Below are positions 1 through 7,322 of a DNA stretch of 63,658 nt, piece after piece (within the stretch, counting starts at the first letter, position 1; each line of letters begins with the position of its first letter). Both the position numbers and the translations under genes were made by a program. Origin of the DNA: Acidobacteria bacterium 28-1 (GTDB lineage: Bacteria > Acidobacteriota > Blastocatellia > Pyrinomonadales > Pyrinomonadaceae); assembly GCA_002050365.1 (NCBI GenBank), contig MWYZ01000069.1, positions 1-63,658 of the forward strand, in the 5' to 3' direction. The notes under the pieces were generated by a model, which saw nothing but the letters and a program-made list of their open reading frames with translations, had not been told where the DNA came from and did no database searches.

Positions 1-170
1 AGGAAAATGCGTAGATTAGTAAAGAAATGTTGCAGACTTTGCAGACTTGGGCGTTTGAAAATTTAATTGAAAAACAAAAACCATAATTATTTTGAGTATC
101 GATTATGCGAGTCCTTGAATTTTTCAAAATAATGAACAACGAAATCTGCAATTATAAAATCCTTTTCATA
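1..170. other. AT-rich sequence, no gene seen
   Basis: No convincing reading frame or RNA gene is visible. The stretch is AT-rich and lies beyond a terminator that reads out of the thrS-zapA operon. A short direct repeat of TGCAGACTT occurs near position 31-47. Confidence 0.4.
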
Positions 171-208
171 ACAAAAGCCCCAAGTTTCAGGTCTTGAAAC
201 TTGGGGCT
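171..208 (-). terminator. Intrinsic terminator of the zapA-side transcript
   Basis: The arms at 176-189 and 195-208 are a perfect 14-bp inverted repeat with a 5-base loop. On the minus strand the stem is followed by a T-run (complement of 171-175). There is no T-run on the plus side, so it ends leftward transcription from the zapA / candidate small RNA region. Confidence 0.8.
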
Positions 209-209
209 T

Positions 210-430
210 AAAAATCTTGGCGAGAAAAAACCGCGAAAGCCGTTCCAAACGGCTAAATTGAACCTGTATCTCAACAGGTGGGTGGCTTTCTGTTCAAAAG
301 AGAACGTCAAAACCGAATTCTATGGCAAATCTTTAACTTTGAAAGACTGCACCGAAAACGGCATTAGCCTCCCGGTTCAATATATGTTGGCTCAATTATT
401 GTGCGCCTGGTTACTAACTCAGCAGTAAAA
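210..430 (-). ncRNA. ssrS: Candidate structured small RNA, possibly 6S RNA
   Basis: This roughly 220-base stretch lies directly downstream of zapA and ends at a strong terminator. Read on the minus strand it can fold like 6S RNA. A stem of 363-369 with 251-257 would close a large bubble, and the 3' side of that bubble carries a small hairpin (274-278 with 263-267). A competing hairpin (238-244 with 248-254) is also possible. zapA next to 6S RNA is a known bacterial arrangement. 6S RNA binds the RNA polymerase housekeeping holoenzyme. A 75-codon plus-strand frame over the same stretch has no ribosome binding site and unconvincing composition. The identification rests on synteny and hand folding, not on a covariance match. 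Confidence 0.42.
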
Positions 431-470
431 TTCCATCGCCTGAATTAAATTGTAACACAGTCTATAAAAA

Positions 471-571
471 GTAAAAAGTAAAAAGTAAAAAGGCAAAAGT
501 AAAGAATGTTGTTCTTAAAAATCCAATATAAACAAGGATGACTTTTTACTTTTGCCTTTTTACTTTTTTAC
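471..571. repeat. Heptad inverted repeat (GTAAAAA words)
   Basis: Left array 471-504 is built from 7-base words of GTAAAAA type. Right array 542-571 is its reverse complement. The right arm includes the zapA stop codon, so the zapA stop TAA is itself part of a repeat word. Confidence 0.8.
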
Positions 572-927
572 TGTTCCGTTTCGACTTCCTGCGGAGCGGA
601 TTCTCTGTGTTTGAGAACGCGGTCGAGCATTTCGGCGCACTCTGCGCTTCGAGAAGCAAGCTGCGCGTCGGATTGTTCCTGTTGATTTTTTTGTTGGTGA
701 AATTCATCGGCAATGTGCAAAGCCGCGAGAATTGCCACTTTCAGCGAATCAACCGTCAGCGTTCCCGACGATATTTCGCGCATTTTGCCGTCAACATATT
801 CCGCCAGACGCAAAATATAATCGTTGTCGCCGTCAGAACGAATATTGTAAGTTTGGTTGTAAATTTCGACGCGGATTGATTGCGCCACCGCGTCTGCTTT
901 TTCCTTGCCGTTGAGCATAACTTTCAC
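568..927 (-). CDS. zapA: Cell division protein ZapA
   Basis: This 119-residue protein has the ZapA pattern: an N-terminal beta segment ending in an RIEIYNQTYNIRS-like stretch, then a helix with LAEYVDGKMREI, then a long coiled coil (about residues 55-105). ZapA crosslinks FtsZ filaments in the division ring. The start overlaps the stop of the upstream coiled-coil gene by 4 bases (ATGA), which suggests coupled translation. Its position after pheT is the usual one. The stop codon lies inside a heptad repeat arm. The identification is firm from motif and context. Confidence 0.85.
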   Translation of the reverse strand: MKVMLNGKEKADAVAQSIRVEIYNQTYNIRSDGDNDYILRLAEYVDGKMREISSGTLTVDSLKVAILAALHIADEFHQQKNQQEQSDAQLASRSAECAEMLDRVLKHRESAPQEVETEQ

Positions 928-1217
928 CTGTGAACAGCTTCCGCCACATCTGGTTCGATGATGGTCATTGCGTCGAGCATTGCTTCGACTTTGAGTTGAA
1001 TAGCGTCGCGTTCTGAAAGTAAATCTTCGACTTTTTCTTCGAGACGAGTTTTTTCCGATAAAAGATTGCTCACTTCGTGGCGCAACGATTTCATTTCGTG
1101 TTCAATCTTTTCCTTTTCTTCGCGCAACTTTCGGACATTTTCAATTGTCAGATAGATTTTGTCTTCAAGATGCGAAAATTTTTCCATTCCTGCTAAACCG
1201 TTCATTGGTTTCTCCAA
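924..1217 (-). CDS. zapB: ZapB-like coiled-coil division protein
   Basis: This protein of up to 97 residues is almost entirely coiled coil (residues 12-85, rich in E, K and L heptads). Translation may start at the internal Met 11, giving a product beginning MEKFSHLEDKIYLTIENV that resembles the short ZapB family. It lies immediately upstream of zapA with a 4-base overlap, so a joint role at the FtsZ ring is likely. Sequence identity of coiled coils is weakly diagnostic, so the ZapB name rests on size and context. Confidence 0.6.
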   Translation of the reverse strand: MEKPMNGLAGMEKFSHLEDKIYLTIENVRKLREEKEKIEHEMKSLRHEVSNLLSEKTRLEEKVEDLLSERDAIQLKVEAMLDAMTIIEPDVAEAVHR

Positions 1218-1278
1218 AATTTGATTGTAAAACTTTCCGTCTGATTATGTTTATTTTTAAGGAAAACTTCAAGTGTAA

Positions 1279-1334
1279 TGGAACGCCGTCATCTTGAGGG
1301 TAACGCTTTCTGCCGTCAAGATGATGGCGTTCCA
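1279..1334. repeat. Palindromic element GGAACGCC...GGCGTTCC, copy 1
   Basis: Arms 1279-1297 and 1316-1334 form a 19-bp inverted repeat with one G:U-type mismatch. A second member of the same family (arms begin GGAACGCC and contain CATCTTG) lies at 36659-36710. It sits between pheT and zapB. Confidence 0.75.
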
Positions 1335-1337
1335 ACC

Positions 1338-3425
1338 TTAAAATCGCTGTTTCGCGCCCAAATTTGTCTCAATATTTTGCAGAATTTCTGCGTGGATTGC
1401 ATCAACTTCTTCGTCAAGAAGTGTGCGCTCATTGCTCCGATATTCAAGTCGAATCGTAATCGAACGCTCGTCGCTTGCCACACCTTTGCCTTCATAAACA
1501 TCAACAAATTCAACGCTTCGCAGCAGTTCAAAATTTTGTTCGACAATCGCGTTTTTGATTTCCGCAAAACTCACACTGCGTTTTACAAGCAGGGAAACAT
1601 CGCGCACGATTGACGGATAAACGGGCAGCGGTCGATATACAACCGTTTGTTCTTTTGATTCGAGAAGCGTCTGCAAATCAACTTCGGCGACAAAAACCGG
1701 CTGCCGAAATTTATAGACGGAGGCGATTTCATCACTCAGCTGTCCGATTGTTCCGACGGCTTTTCCGTTCAAACTAATTTCCGCTGATTGTCCGCGTCGC
1801 AGATGTGAAACATTTTTTGGTTCGAAAACTAATGATGATAAATTCAGCGAACTGACTGCCGCTTCCATCGCGCCTTTCGCATCGTAAAAATCAAATTCAC
1901 GAAGCGGCATTGTTTTGTTTTGCAAAGTTTCATTACCAGTCAAAACCAGCGCAAAAAGTTCTCGTTCGTTGGGCAAATCATTTTCCTTTTCAGATGCGGA
2001 AAAAACCTTTCCGATTTCAAACAATTTCAAATCTCGCTTTCGATGATTGAGATTACTGCGAACCGCATCAAGTAAGCCCGAAAGCAAGCTTGGACGCATT
2101 CGAGTTGCTCCTTCAATTATCGAATCTTCGAGCGTAACAAATTTTTCGTCCAAATTTTCGGCAACTAATTTCGGAATCAAACCGAATTTCCCGTCATTCC
2201 GCGTGTCAATAAAACTATAAGAAATCGCTTCGTCAAAACCGAGCGCGGCAAGCGTGTTTCGGAGAGATTTTTTGCGCGGTTCGGTCGGCTGATATTCTCC
2301 CGCCGAAGTTGCCGTCGGAAGCTCTTCCGCGATTTTGTCATAGCCGACAATCCGCGCGACTTCTTCAACCAAATCCTCTTCAATAGCAACATCGTGCCGC
2401 CAAGATGGAGACAGGAAAATTTGTGATTGGCGATTGGCGATTGGCGATTTGTCTTTTACTTCAAAGCCGAGAGCCTTCAAAATTTTTAGAATCTCAATTT
2501 CCGCGACATCTAAACCCGTCAATCTTTTTACCGCCGCTTGAATGTCATTCGATTCGATTTCATTCGGCTGAAATTTTGTCGGATAAACATCAACAAAATT
2601 TTCGGCAGCTCCGCCCGCGAGGTCGCAAATCAATTCGGTTGCGCGATTCGATGCGCGAATCAGATTTTCGATGTCAACACCGCGCTCAAAACGATGACTC
2701 GCTTCGGTTGAGAGTTTTAGATTTCTGGAAGTCTGGCGAATATTTGCGCGGTCGAAATAAGCAACTTCAAGCAAAACATCGGTCGTTTCATTGGTAATTC
2801 CCGACTCGAAACCACCCATCACGCCGCCGACCGCTACAGGTTTCTCCGCGTCGCAAATCGCCAGCATCGTTTCATCGAGCTTGCGTTCCGATTCGTCCAA
2901 AGTTCTAATCGTTTCACCATTTCGCGCGCGTCTGACAACGATTCGATTTTCTTTTAGTTTATTCAAATCAAACGAATGCATCGGCTGACCGAGTTCGTGC
3001 ATTACAAAATTCGTGATGTCCGCGACATTATTTATCGAACGCTCGCCGACGGCTTCAAGCCGTTGTTTTAACCAATCGGGCGATTCTCCAATCTTTACAT
3101 TTTTGATAATTCTAGCGGTAAAACGATTACACAAATCGGAATCTTGAATCGAAACCAAGCGTTGATTTTCAATCTTCGATTTTAGGTCTTCATAATTCGT
3201 AATTTGTAATTCGTAATTCGTAATTGCCGCGACTTCGCGGCTCACGCCGAGATGCGAAAGACAATCCGAACGGTTTGAAGTCAAATCAATATCGAAAACG
3301 TAATCGTCGCCCGCTTCGTGAATGCCTTCGACCGCCAAACCGACATTCGTCAGCTTCGTCGCCAATTCCTGCGGCGACAAATCTATTTCAACCAAATCTT
3401 TCAGCCAGTTGTAACTGATGTTCAT
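1338..3425 (-). CDS. pheT: Phenylalanine-tRNA ligase beta subunit, short form
   Basis: PheT pairs with PheS to charge tRNA-Phe. The start reads MNISYNWLKDLVEIDLSP. The B3/B4 marker LTSNRSDCLSHLGVSREVA follows at residues 48-66. The B5 domain (about 260-345), the catalytic-like core and a C-terminal anticodon-binding fold (about 600-695) are present. At 695 residues it is about 100 shorter than the E. coli protein. The EMAP/OB-fold tRNA-binding domain normally inserted near residue 40 is absent. Two stretches of the protein (residues 68-79 and about 325-334) are encoded by heptad repeats. It lies at the end of the thrS-pheST operon. Confidence 0.95.
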   Translation of the reverse strand: MNISYNWLKDLVEIDLSPQELATKLTNVGLAVEGIHEAGDDYVFDIDLTSNRSDCLSHLGVSREVAAITNYELQITNYEDLKSKIENQRLVSIQDSDLCNRFTARIIKNVKIGESPDWLKQRLEAVGERSINNVADITNFVMHELGQPMHSFDLNKLKENRIVVRRARNGETIRTLDESERKLDETMLAICDAEKPVAVGGVMGGFESGITNETTDVLLEVAYFDRANIRQTSRNLKLSTEASHRFERGVDIENLIRASNRATELICDLAGGAAENFVDVYPTKFQPNEIESNDIQAAVKRLTGLDVAEIEILKILKALGFEVKDKSPIANRQSQIFLSPSWRHDVAIEEDLVEEVARIVGYDKIAEELPTATSAGEYQPTEPRKKSLRNTLAALGFDEAISYSFIDTRNDGKFGLIPKLVAENLDEKFVTLEDSIIEGATRMRPSLLSGLLDAVRSNLNHRKRDLKLFEIGKVFSASEKENDLPNERELFALVLTGNETLQNKTMPLREFDFYDAKGAMEAAVSSLNLSSLVFEPKNVSHLRRGQSAEISLNGKAVGTIGQLSDEIASVYKFRQPVFVAEVDLQTLLESKEQTVVYRPLPVYPSIVRDVSLLVKRSVSFAEIKNAIVEQNFELLRSVEFVDVYEGKGVASDERSITIRLEYRSNERTLLDEEVDAIHAEILQNIETNLGAKQRF
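2425..2451. repeat. Heptad array inside pheT (GATTGGC words)
   Basis: Three tandem GATTGGC words plus a degenerate fourth lie in the pheT reading frame and encode part of a loop around residues 325-334 (IANRQSQI). The word type is the same as that found in intergenic arrays elsewhere in the window. Confidence 0.7.
3194..3225. repeat. Heptad array inside pheT (AATTCGT words)
   Basis: Four to five 7-base words of AATTCGT type encode ITNYELQITNYE (PheT residues 68-79). The same word family fills the gaps at 41576-41653 and 43931-43996, so an intergenic-type repeat has entered or grown in a coding region. Confidence 0.75.
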
Positions 3426-3428
3426 AAA

Positions 3429-3734
3429 TTAATCTTCAATTTTTATGCACTTTCCGAAAATTGAATTTGTGCTAATCCAACCGTTAATTCGACCGCGATT
3501 GTTTCCGATTTGAAAGCGTTTTCCTTGAGTCGCTTTTATCAAATGAATGTATTCGTTTCCGTTCACCTTACACAAAACTATGTCGCCTTTTTGCAAACTT
3601 TCAAAATCGGAAATTGGTTCAACTGTGCAAAGCTGACCCGATTCGATTTTGCCTTGCATCGAATTTCCACGCGGACGAAATGAAACTGTTTCGCCATCCT
3701 TTAGTTTTGCAATGTAAGGGGTTGCCCAACCCAT
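3429..3734 (-). CDS. Small S24/S26 peptidase-like protein
   Basis: This 101-residue protein has the core of the LexA/signal-peptidase beta fold. It shows FRPRGNSM (Ser 25 in the nucleophile position), then GDIVLCKVNGNEYIHLIK and a C-terminal IGNNRGRINGW block. In LexA-type peptidases a Lys follows the GDIV strand. Here the matching position appears to be His (EYIHLIK), so the fold may not cleave. It has no DNA-binding domain and no signal peptide. The start is 5 bases after the PIN toxin gene, and pheT follows 3 bases later, so it is part of the same transcript. The function is unknown. Confidence 0.6.
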   Translation of the reverse strand: MGWATPYIAKLKDGETVSFRPRGNSMQGKIESGQLCTVEPISDFESLQKGDIVLCKVNGNEYIHLIKATQGKRFQIGNNRGRINGWISTNSIFGKCIKIED

Positions 3735-3739
3735 AATTT

Positions 3740-4147
3740 CTAAAGCAAAATCCGAAAACCTTCCTGCTCGAAATGTTCGTCATTGGTCAAAATTTCATTG
3801 ATATTTCGCTCGCGCATTACATTCATCGAAACGCAATCGGTCAAACTGTAACCTTTATCAAGTCTTGATTTGTAAAAGTAGAAGCCTTCGATGAATTGTT
3901 CGGAAGAACACGGAATAATTGCAATTTTCTTGGTAACGATAAAATGATTTGTTGATTTTATAACGTAGTCTTTTATGTCAAGACGAAACTCGCAAAAGTA
4001 ATTCAAGACTTCGATTAAAACCAATTCGGTCGTTACTTTTTGAACTTTGCCGAGTTCGTTTTCAATTTGTAAAGCCTTTTCATGCAATTGGTCGCGCTTA
4101 TTAAAAACGGCGACAAAATCGCTTGTGTCAACAAAGATTTCCTTCAT
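3740..4147 (-). CDS. PIN-domain ribonuclease toxin (VapC-like)
   Basis: This 135-residue protein starts with the PIN motif IFVDTSDFVAVF (Asp 7). It has a conserved Glu in ELVLIEVLN (about residue 46) and C-terminal acidic residues in SLTDCVSM and ILTNDEHF. This is the four-acid metal site typical of PIN nucleases. The gene overlaps the stop of the putative antitoxin by 4 bases (ATGA), the usual layout of a type II toxin-antitoxin pair. The pair sits inside the pheS-pheT operon. The RNA target cannot be inferred. Confidence 0.75.
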   Translation of the reverse strand: MKEIFVDTSDFVAVFNKRDQLHEKALQIENELGKVQKVTTELVLIEVLNYFCEFRLDIKDYVIKSTNHFIVTKKIAIIPCSSEQFIEGFYFYKSRLDKGYSLTDCVSMNVMRERNINEILTNDEHFEQEGFRILL

Positions 4148-4395
4148 CTCGTCTTTTTCTTATGTCCGTAAAGATAATGGTCAACATTGATTGAGCCGTC
4201 GGTCGGCAATTCGTCCCACGCCTCTTTCGGAACTTCTTCGGCAAACTCTTTAACCATATCCCAGATTGTTTGATGTTTGGTTTCTTCCGCAGTTTCTTCC
4301 TCTTCCAAAGTTTCAGCATAGTCCAACAATTTCTGCTGTTTTTCAGGCGGGAAAGCGTGAACTTTTTCGATGATTATTTGTTCAAGATTTGTCAT
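4144..4395 (-). CDS. Antitoxin of the PIN-domain pair
   Basis: This 83-residue acidic protein begins with IIEKVHAFPPEKQQKLLDYAETL, a helical pattern common in small antitoxins that accompany PIN toxins. The acidic tail, roughly residues 45-83, would wrap the toxin. The spacing to the toxin is a 4-base overlap. A purine-rich ribosome binding site (AAGGAGA, complement near 4400-4408) precedes the ATG. The pair assignment is by context. Confidence 0.65.
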   Translation of the reverse strand: MTNLEQIIIEKVHAFPPEKQQKLLDYAETLEEEETAEETKHQTIWDMVKEFAEEVPKEAWDELPTDGSINVDHYLYGHKKKTR

Positions 4396-4421
4396 AAATA
4401 AATCTCCTTTCGTTAAACATT

Positions 4422-5561
4422 TTACCTGAACTGCTCCAAAAATCTCACATCATTTTCAAACATAAGGCGAATATCGTCGAGCGAATACATCAGTGAACAC
4501 ATTCGCTCCAAGCCGAAGCCGAAGGCAAAGCCCGAATAAACTTGCGGGTCAACATTGCAGGCTCGCAAAACATTCGGGTGAACCATTCCCGAACCGCCAA
4601 GTTCAATCCAACCGGAACCTTTGCACGGGCGACAACGCTCACTCTCAAAAGTTCCCGTGCCGCCACATTTGAAACACGAAAAATCAAACTCCGCGCTCGG
4701 CTCGGTGAAAGGGAAGTAAGACGGGCGAAGACGAATACGCGTTTCCTTGCCGAACAGACGGCGAAGCCATTCGCCGACCGTGCCTTTCAAATGCGCCATT
4801 GTAATTCCTTTGTCTACGCATAAACCTTCAATTTGATGAAACATCGGCGTGTGCGTCAAATCGGGCGTGTCGCGGCGGAAAACTCTGCCAGGCGCGATGA
4901 TGCGAATCGGAACGCCGCGTCGCTCCATCGCCCTGATTTGCACGGTCGAAGTCTGCGAGCGAAGTGCGAAACCGTTCGTTGTGTAAAAAGTATCCTGCGA
5001 TTCGCGGGCGGGATGACCTTCGGGAATGTTGAGCGCGTCGAAGTTGTAATAATCAGTTTCGATTTCGCGGTCGTCTTCAATCGAATAACCGAGGGATACG
5101 AAAATGTCTTCAATCTTTTGGCGCAGAATCGTGAGCAGATGCAGATGACCTTCGCGCGGACGAGTTCCGGGCAAAGTTACATCAATAGTTTCACGTCCTA
5201 CTTTTGAGTTACGTATATGTTTTTCAAATTGACCTTTGGCAAGTTTATACGTAAGTTCCATTGCGCCTCTAATAGTCGAAAAGTGTTTTCCTAAAACACT
5301 TTTGTATTCTGAAGGGACACTTCCAAGAACTTTATTCAATCTTTTAATTTCGCTTTTATCTCCCAAATACCTAACTCTTAAATCGTCCAAATCTTTTAAC
5401 GCTAATTCTGCCGCTTCAATTGATAATCCTTCAATTTGTTCGACAAATTCTTCGGAGATAAAATTTTCTGGCAATAAATGTTCAAAGCGTCTGAACTCTT
5501 GTCCAAACGCTTTGTACAAACTATCAGCTTGATTAATGTATTCCTGTATTTCTTTATCCAT
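4422..5561 (-). CDS. pheS: Phenylalanine-tRNA ligase alpha subunit
   Basis: PheS forms the catalytic subunit of the alpha2-beta2 enzyme. Starting at the ATG that gives MDKEIQEYINQADSLY it has 379 residues. An upstream in-frame start would run into the preceding gene and adds an unrelated N-terminus. It has an N-terminal coiled coil, then motif 2 (near GRVFRRDTPDLTHTPMFHQIEG) and motif 3 (GFAFGFGLERM). A four-Cys insertion (CFKCGGTG...CRPCKGSG) resembles a zinc knuckle, as in many bacterial PheS proteins. It is separated from pheT by a toxin-antitoxin pair and an S24-like gene. Confidence 0.95.
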   Translation of the reverse strand: MDKEIQEYINQADSLYKAFGQEFRRFEHLLPENFISEEFVEQIEGLSIEAAELALKDLDDLRVRYLGDKSEIKRLNKVLGSVPSEYKSVLGKHFSTIRGAMELTYKLAKGQFEKHIRNSKVGRETIDVTLPGTRPREGHLHLLTILRQKIEDIFVSLGYSIEDDREIETDYYNFDALNIPEGHPARESQDTFYTTNGFALRSQTSTVQIRAMERRGVPIRIIAPGRVFRRDTPDLTHTPMFHQIEGLCVDKGITMAHLKGTVGEWLRRLFGKETRIRLRPSYFPFTEPSAEFDFSCFKCGGTGTFESERCRPCKGSGWIELGGSGMVHPNVLRACNVDPQVYSGFAFGFGLERMCSLMYSLDDIRLMFENDVRFLEQFR

Positions 5562-5574
5562 TGTTAAATCATAC

Positions 5575-5859
5575 TTAAGCCAGTTGCAGTTGATTATTGC
5601 TGATTGCTTCTTTCGCTCTTGCAGAAGGCACAACCGGAACGATTTCGAATTCTACCAAGTCGCGCCATTGAATAATCCATTGCTGAAATAAAAGCGGGTC
5701 GTCACACTCCATTAGTTGGAAACACCGTTTGAAGTTCGCTTCGACCCAGCTATCAACATATCTCAAGCCTTCGGGCATCATTCTTCCTTGTTCTTGAAAT
5801 CGCTTGTAGATTGCTCCGGCATCTTGATTTTTGAAATGCTCGATAACCAAAAACAACAT
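5575..5859 (-). CDS. DUF3303 family protein
   Basis: This 94-residue protein matches the DUF3303 pattern MLFLVIEHFKNQD...RFQEQGRMMPEGLRYVDSWVE. Members are small ferredoxin-fold-like proteins of unknown role. It lies between rplT and pheS. Its last residues (SNNQLQLA) are encoded by AGCAATA/ATCAACT words that also encode the end of the adjacent rplT, so the C-terminus looks repeat-derived. Confidence 0.75.
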   Translation of the reverse strand: MLFLVIEHFKNQDAGAIYKRFQEQGRMMPEGLRYVDSWVEANFKRCFQLMECDDPLLFQQWIIQWRDLVEFEIVPVVPSARAKEAISNNQLQLA

Positions 5860-5882
5860 TGCTCGTCTCCGATAATAATCCT

Positions 5883-6260
5883 CTAAGCCGTTGGCTGTTG
5901 ATTATTGCTAACGGCATCTTTTGCTTGTCCTGCTAAAGTTGCAAATGCTTCAGGTTGTTTAACCGCTAAATCGGCTAAAACTTTGCGGTCTAATTCGATT
6001 CCGGCAACCTTTAAACCGTTGATAAATTGCGAATACTTCATTCCGTTCAAACGACACGCCGCGTTGATACGAACAATCCAAAGCCGCCTAAAATCGCGCT
6101 TTTTCAACTTTCTCCCCGTATAGGCAAAATTCAACGACCGCTCGACCGCTTCTTTCGCCGAACGATATGTTTTCGATTTTCTTCCGTAATAACCTTTGGC
6201 TAAGGCTAATATCTTTTTGCGTTTCTCTAAACGCTTATTCCCACGTTTTGCTCTTGGCAT
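5883..6260 (-). CDS. rplT: Ribosomal protein L20
   Basis: L20 binds 23S rRNA early in large-subunit assembly. The 125 residues begin [18 protein letters not shown] and contain the family signature [24 protein letters not shown] clear ribosome binding site (AAGGAG) lies 8 bases before the ATG. The last residues, SNNQQPTA, extend past the usual L20 end. They come from 7-base words shared with the end of the next gene. Confidence 0.96.
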   Translation of the reverse strand: MPRAKRGNKRLEKRKKILALAKGYYGRKSKTYRSAKEAVERSLNFAYTGRKLKKRDFRRLWIVRINAACRLNGMKYSQFINGLKVAGIELDRKVLADLAVKQPEAFATLAGQAKDAVSNNQQPTA

Positions 6261-6283
6261 AATTTCACTCCTTTCAGTCGTTC

Positions 6284-6358
6284 AAAGGATAAAGGCTGAA
6301 GGATAAAGGCTAAATATTTTGAAAATTTTTATCCTTTATCCTTTTCCCTTTAGCCTTT
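6284..6358. repeat. Heptad inverted repeat (AAGGATA words)
   Basis: Left array 6284-6314 (AAGGATA, AAGGCTG, AAGGATA, AAGGCTA) faces right array 6328-6358 (reverse complements). It fills the gap between rpmI and rplT. Confidence 0.8.
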
Positions 6359-6360
6359 CG

Positions 6361-6564
6361 TTAATTTCTTCCGTATGGCAGCATTTTCTCAACCCGCTTT
6401 TGGTCGCCTTCGGAAACCAACGCATCAATATCGAGATTGCGTTTTCTCTTACTCGTCTTTTTCGTCAAGATATGACGGGCGTGCGAATGCCCGCGTTTGA
6501 ATTTGCCGCTGGCGGTAGAGCGAAAACGCTTTGCCGCGCCTTTGTGTGTTTTTAATTTTGGCAT
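6361..6564 (-). CDS. rpmI: Ribosomal protein L35
   Basis: This 67-residue basic protein begins [15 protein letters not shown] and contains [18 protein letters not shown], typical of L35. The ATG has an AAGGAG site 8 bases upstream. It lies in the standard infC-rpmI-rplT order. In many bacteria this cluster is autoregulated by L20, but no regulatory fold was resolved here because the gaps are filled by repeats. Confidence 0.95.
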   Translation of the reverse strand: MPKLKTHKGAAKRFRSTASGKFKRGHSHARHILTKKTSKRKRNLDIDALVSEGDQKRVEKMLPYGRN

Positions 6565-6579
6565 TCTTAAACTCCTTCA

Positions 6580-6655
6580 TTTTTGCCACGTAGGAAACCG
6601 AGGAATTAGAGGAATAAAATCTCAATAAACTTCGGTGTCCTCTGTGGCAAATTTT
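6580..6655. repeat. Inverted repeat with GCCAC/GTGGC ends
   Basis: Ends TTTTGCCAC (6581-6589) and GTGGCAAATTTTT (about 6644-6656) face each other between infC and rpmI. The inner words (AGGAATTAG, AGGAATAAA; CTCTGTGG) are degenerate and of about 7-9 bases. It resembles the 9-base element at 50107-50185. Confidence 0.5.
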
Positions 6656-6662
6656 TATTAAA

Positions 6663-7223
6663 TTAAACTTTCGCCTTTTTCGGCACAAAAATAACAAACA
6701 TTTGATAGCCTTCCATCTTCGGCGTAACTTCGACATCGGCAATATCAATCAAATCGTCGCGCAGTTTGGCTAGAAGATTTGCGCCGAGTTCGCGGTGCGT
6801 CATCTCGCGTCCGCGAAAGGCAATGGTTGCCCGTACTTTATCGCCGCCGGCAATCCATCCGCGAGCGCGTTCCATCCGATACCCATAATCGTGGTCGTCT
6901 GTTCCCGGACGGAATTTGATTTCTTTAACCTCAACCGTAACCTGTTTTTTCTTGGCTTCGTGCGCCTTTTTCTTTTCTTCGTAAAGAAATTTTCCGTAGT
7001 CAATAATTCGGCAAACCGGTGGTTTGGCATTCGGCGCAACTTCTACCAAATCCTTGCCTTCTTCACGCGCTCTCTGCACTGCGTCCCGCGTGTCCATCAC
7101 TCCAAGCTGTTCGCCGTCTTCGTCAATCACGCGCACCGACGGAACTCGAATACGTTCATTTGTTTTGTGAAGCGGACCTCTCTGAAAACGATTGCCGCGA
7201 TTTTTATTAAATCTCGTTGCGAT
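6663..7223 (-). CDS. infC: Translation initiation factor IF-3, AUC start
   Basis: IF-3 keeps the subunits apart and checks the start codon. The conserved block [23 protein letters not shown] begins upstream of the first GTG (7136), so that GTG is internal. Reading back in frame, the only codon with a ribosome binding site is ATC at 7221-7223. It lies 7 bases after AAGGAG and gives 186 residues, the normal IF-3 length. E. coli infC starts with AUU and is autoregulated through that rare codon, and AUC would work the same way. The C-terminal domain (about residues 105-186) includes [20 protein letters not shown]. Confidence 0.9.
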   Translation of the reverse strand: MATRFNKNRGNRFQRGPLHKTNERIRVPSVRVIDEDGEQLGVMDTRDAVQRAREEGKDLVEVAPNAKPPVCRIIDYGKFLYEEKKKAHEAKKKQVTVEVKEIKFRPGTDDHDYGYRMERARGWIAGGDKVRATIAFRGREMTHRELGANLLAKLRDDLIDIADVEVTPKMEGYQMFVIFVPKKAKV

Positions 7224-7240
7224 ATTGTTTCTCCTTTCTC

Positions 7241-7322
7241 TATAGTCCTGAGTCTAGGGTCGTAAGTCTGGAGTCAAAACAAAATCTGACTTAAGACTTA
7301 CGACTCTAGACTCAGGACTATA
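7241..7322. repeat. Heptad inverted repeat (GAGTCTA/AAGTCTG words)
   Basis: Left arm 7241-7275 pairs with right arm 7288-7322 over 35 bp with about three mismatches. It lies between thrS and infC and overlaps the thrS stop codon. The arms divide into 7-base words. Confidence 0.85.

Noticed and set aside
201..428. 75-codon plus-strand frame near the left edge
   Set aside because: It lies over the folded candidate RNA, begins inside a terminator stem, and has no ribosome binding site or recognisable family.
5562..5633. Upstream pheS start at 5633
   Set aside because: It overlaps the end of the DUF3303 gene and adds 24 residues unlike any PheS N-terminus.
7136..7223. GTG at 7136 as the infC start
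   Set aside because: It would remove the conserved NERIRV segment, and no ribosome binding site lies before it.
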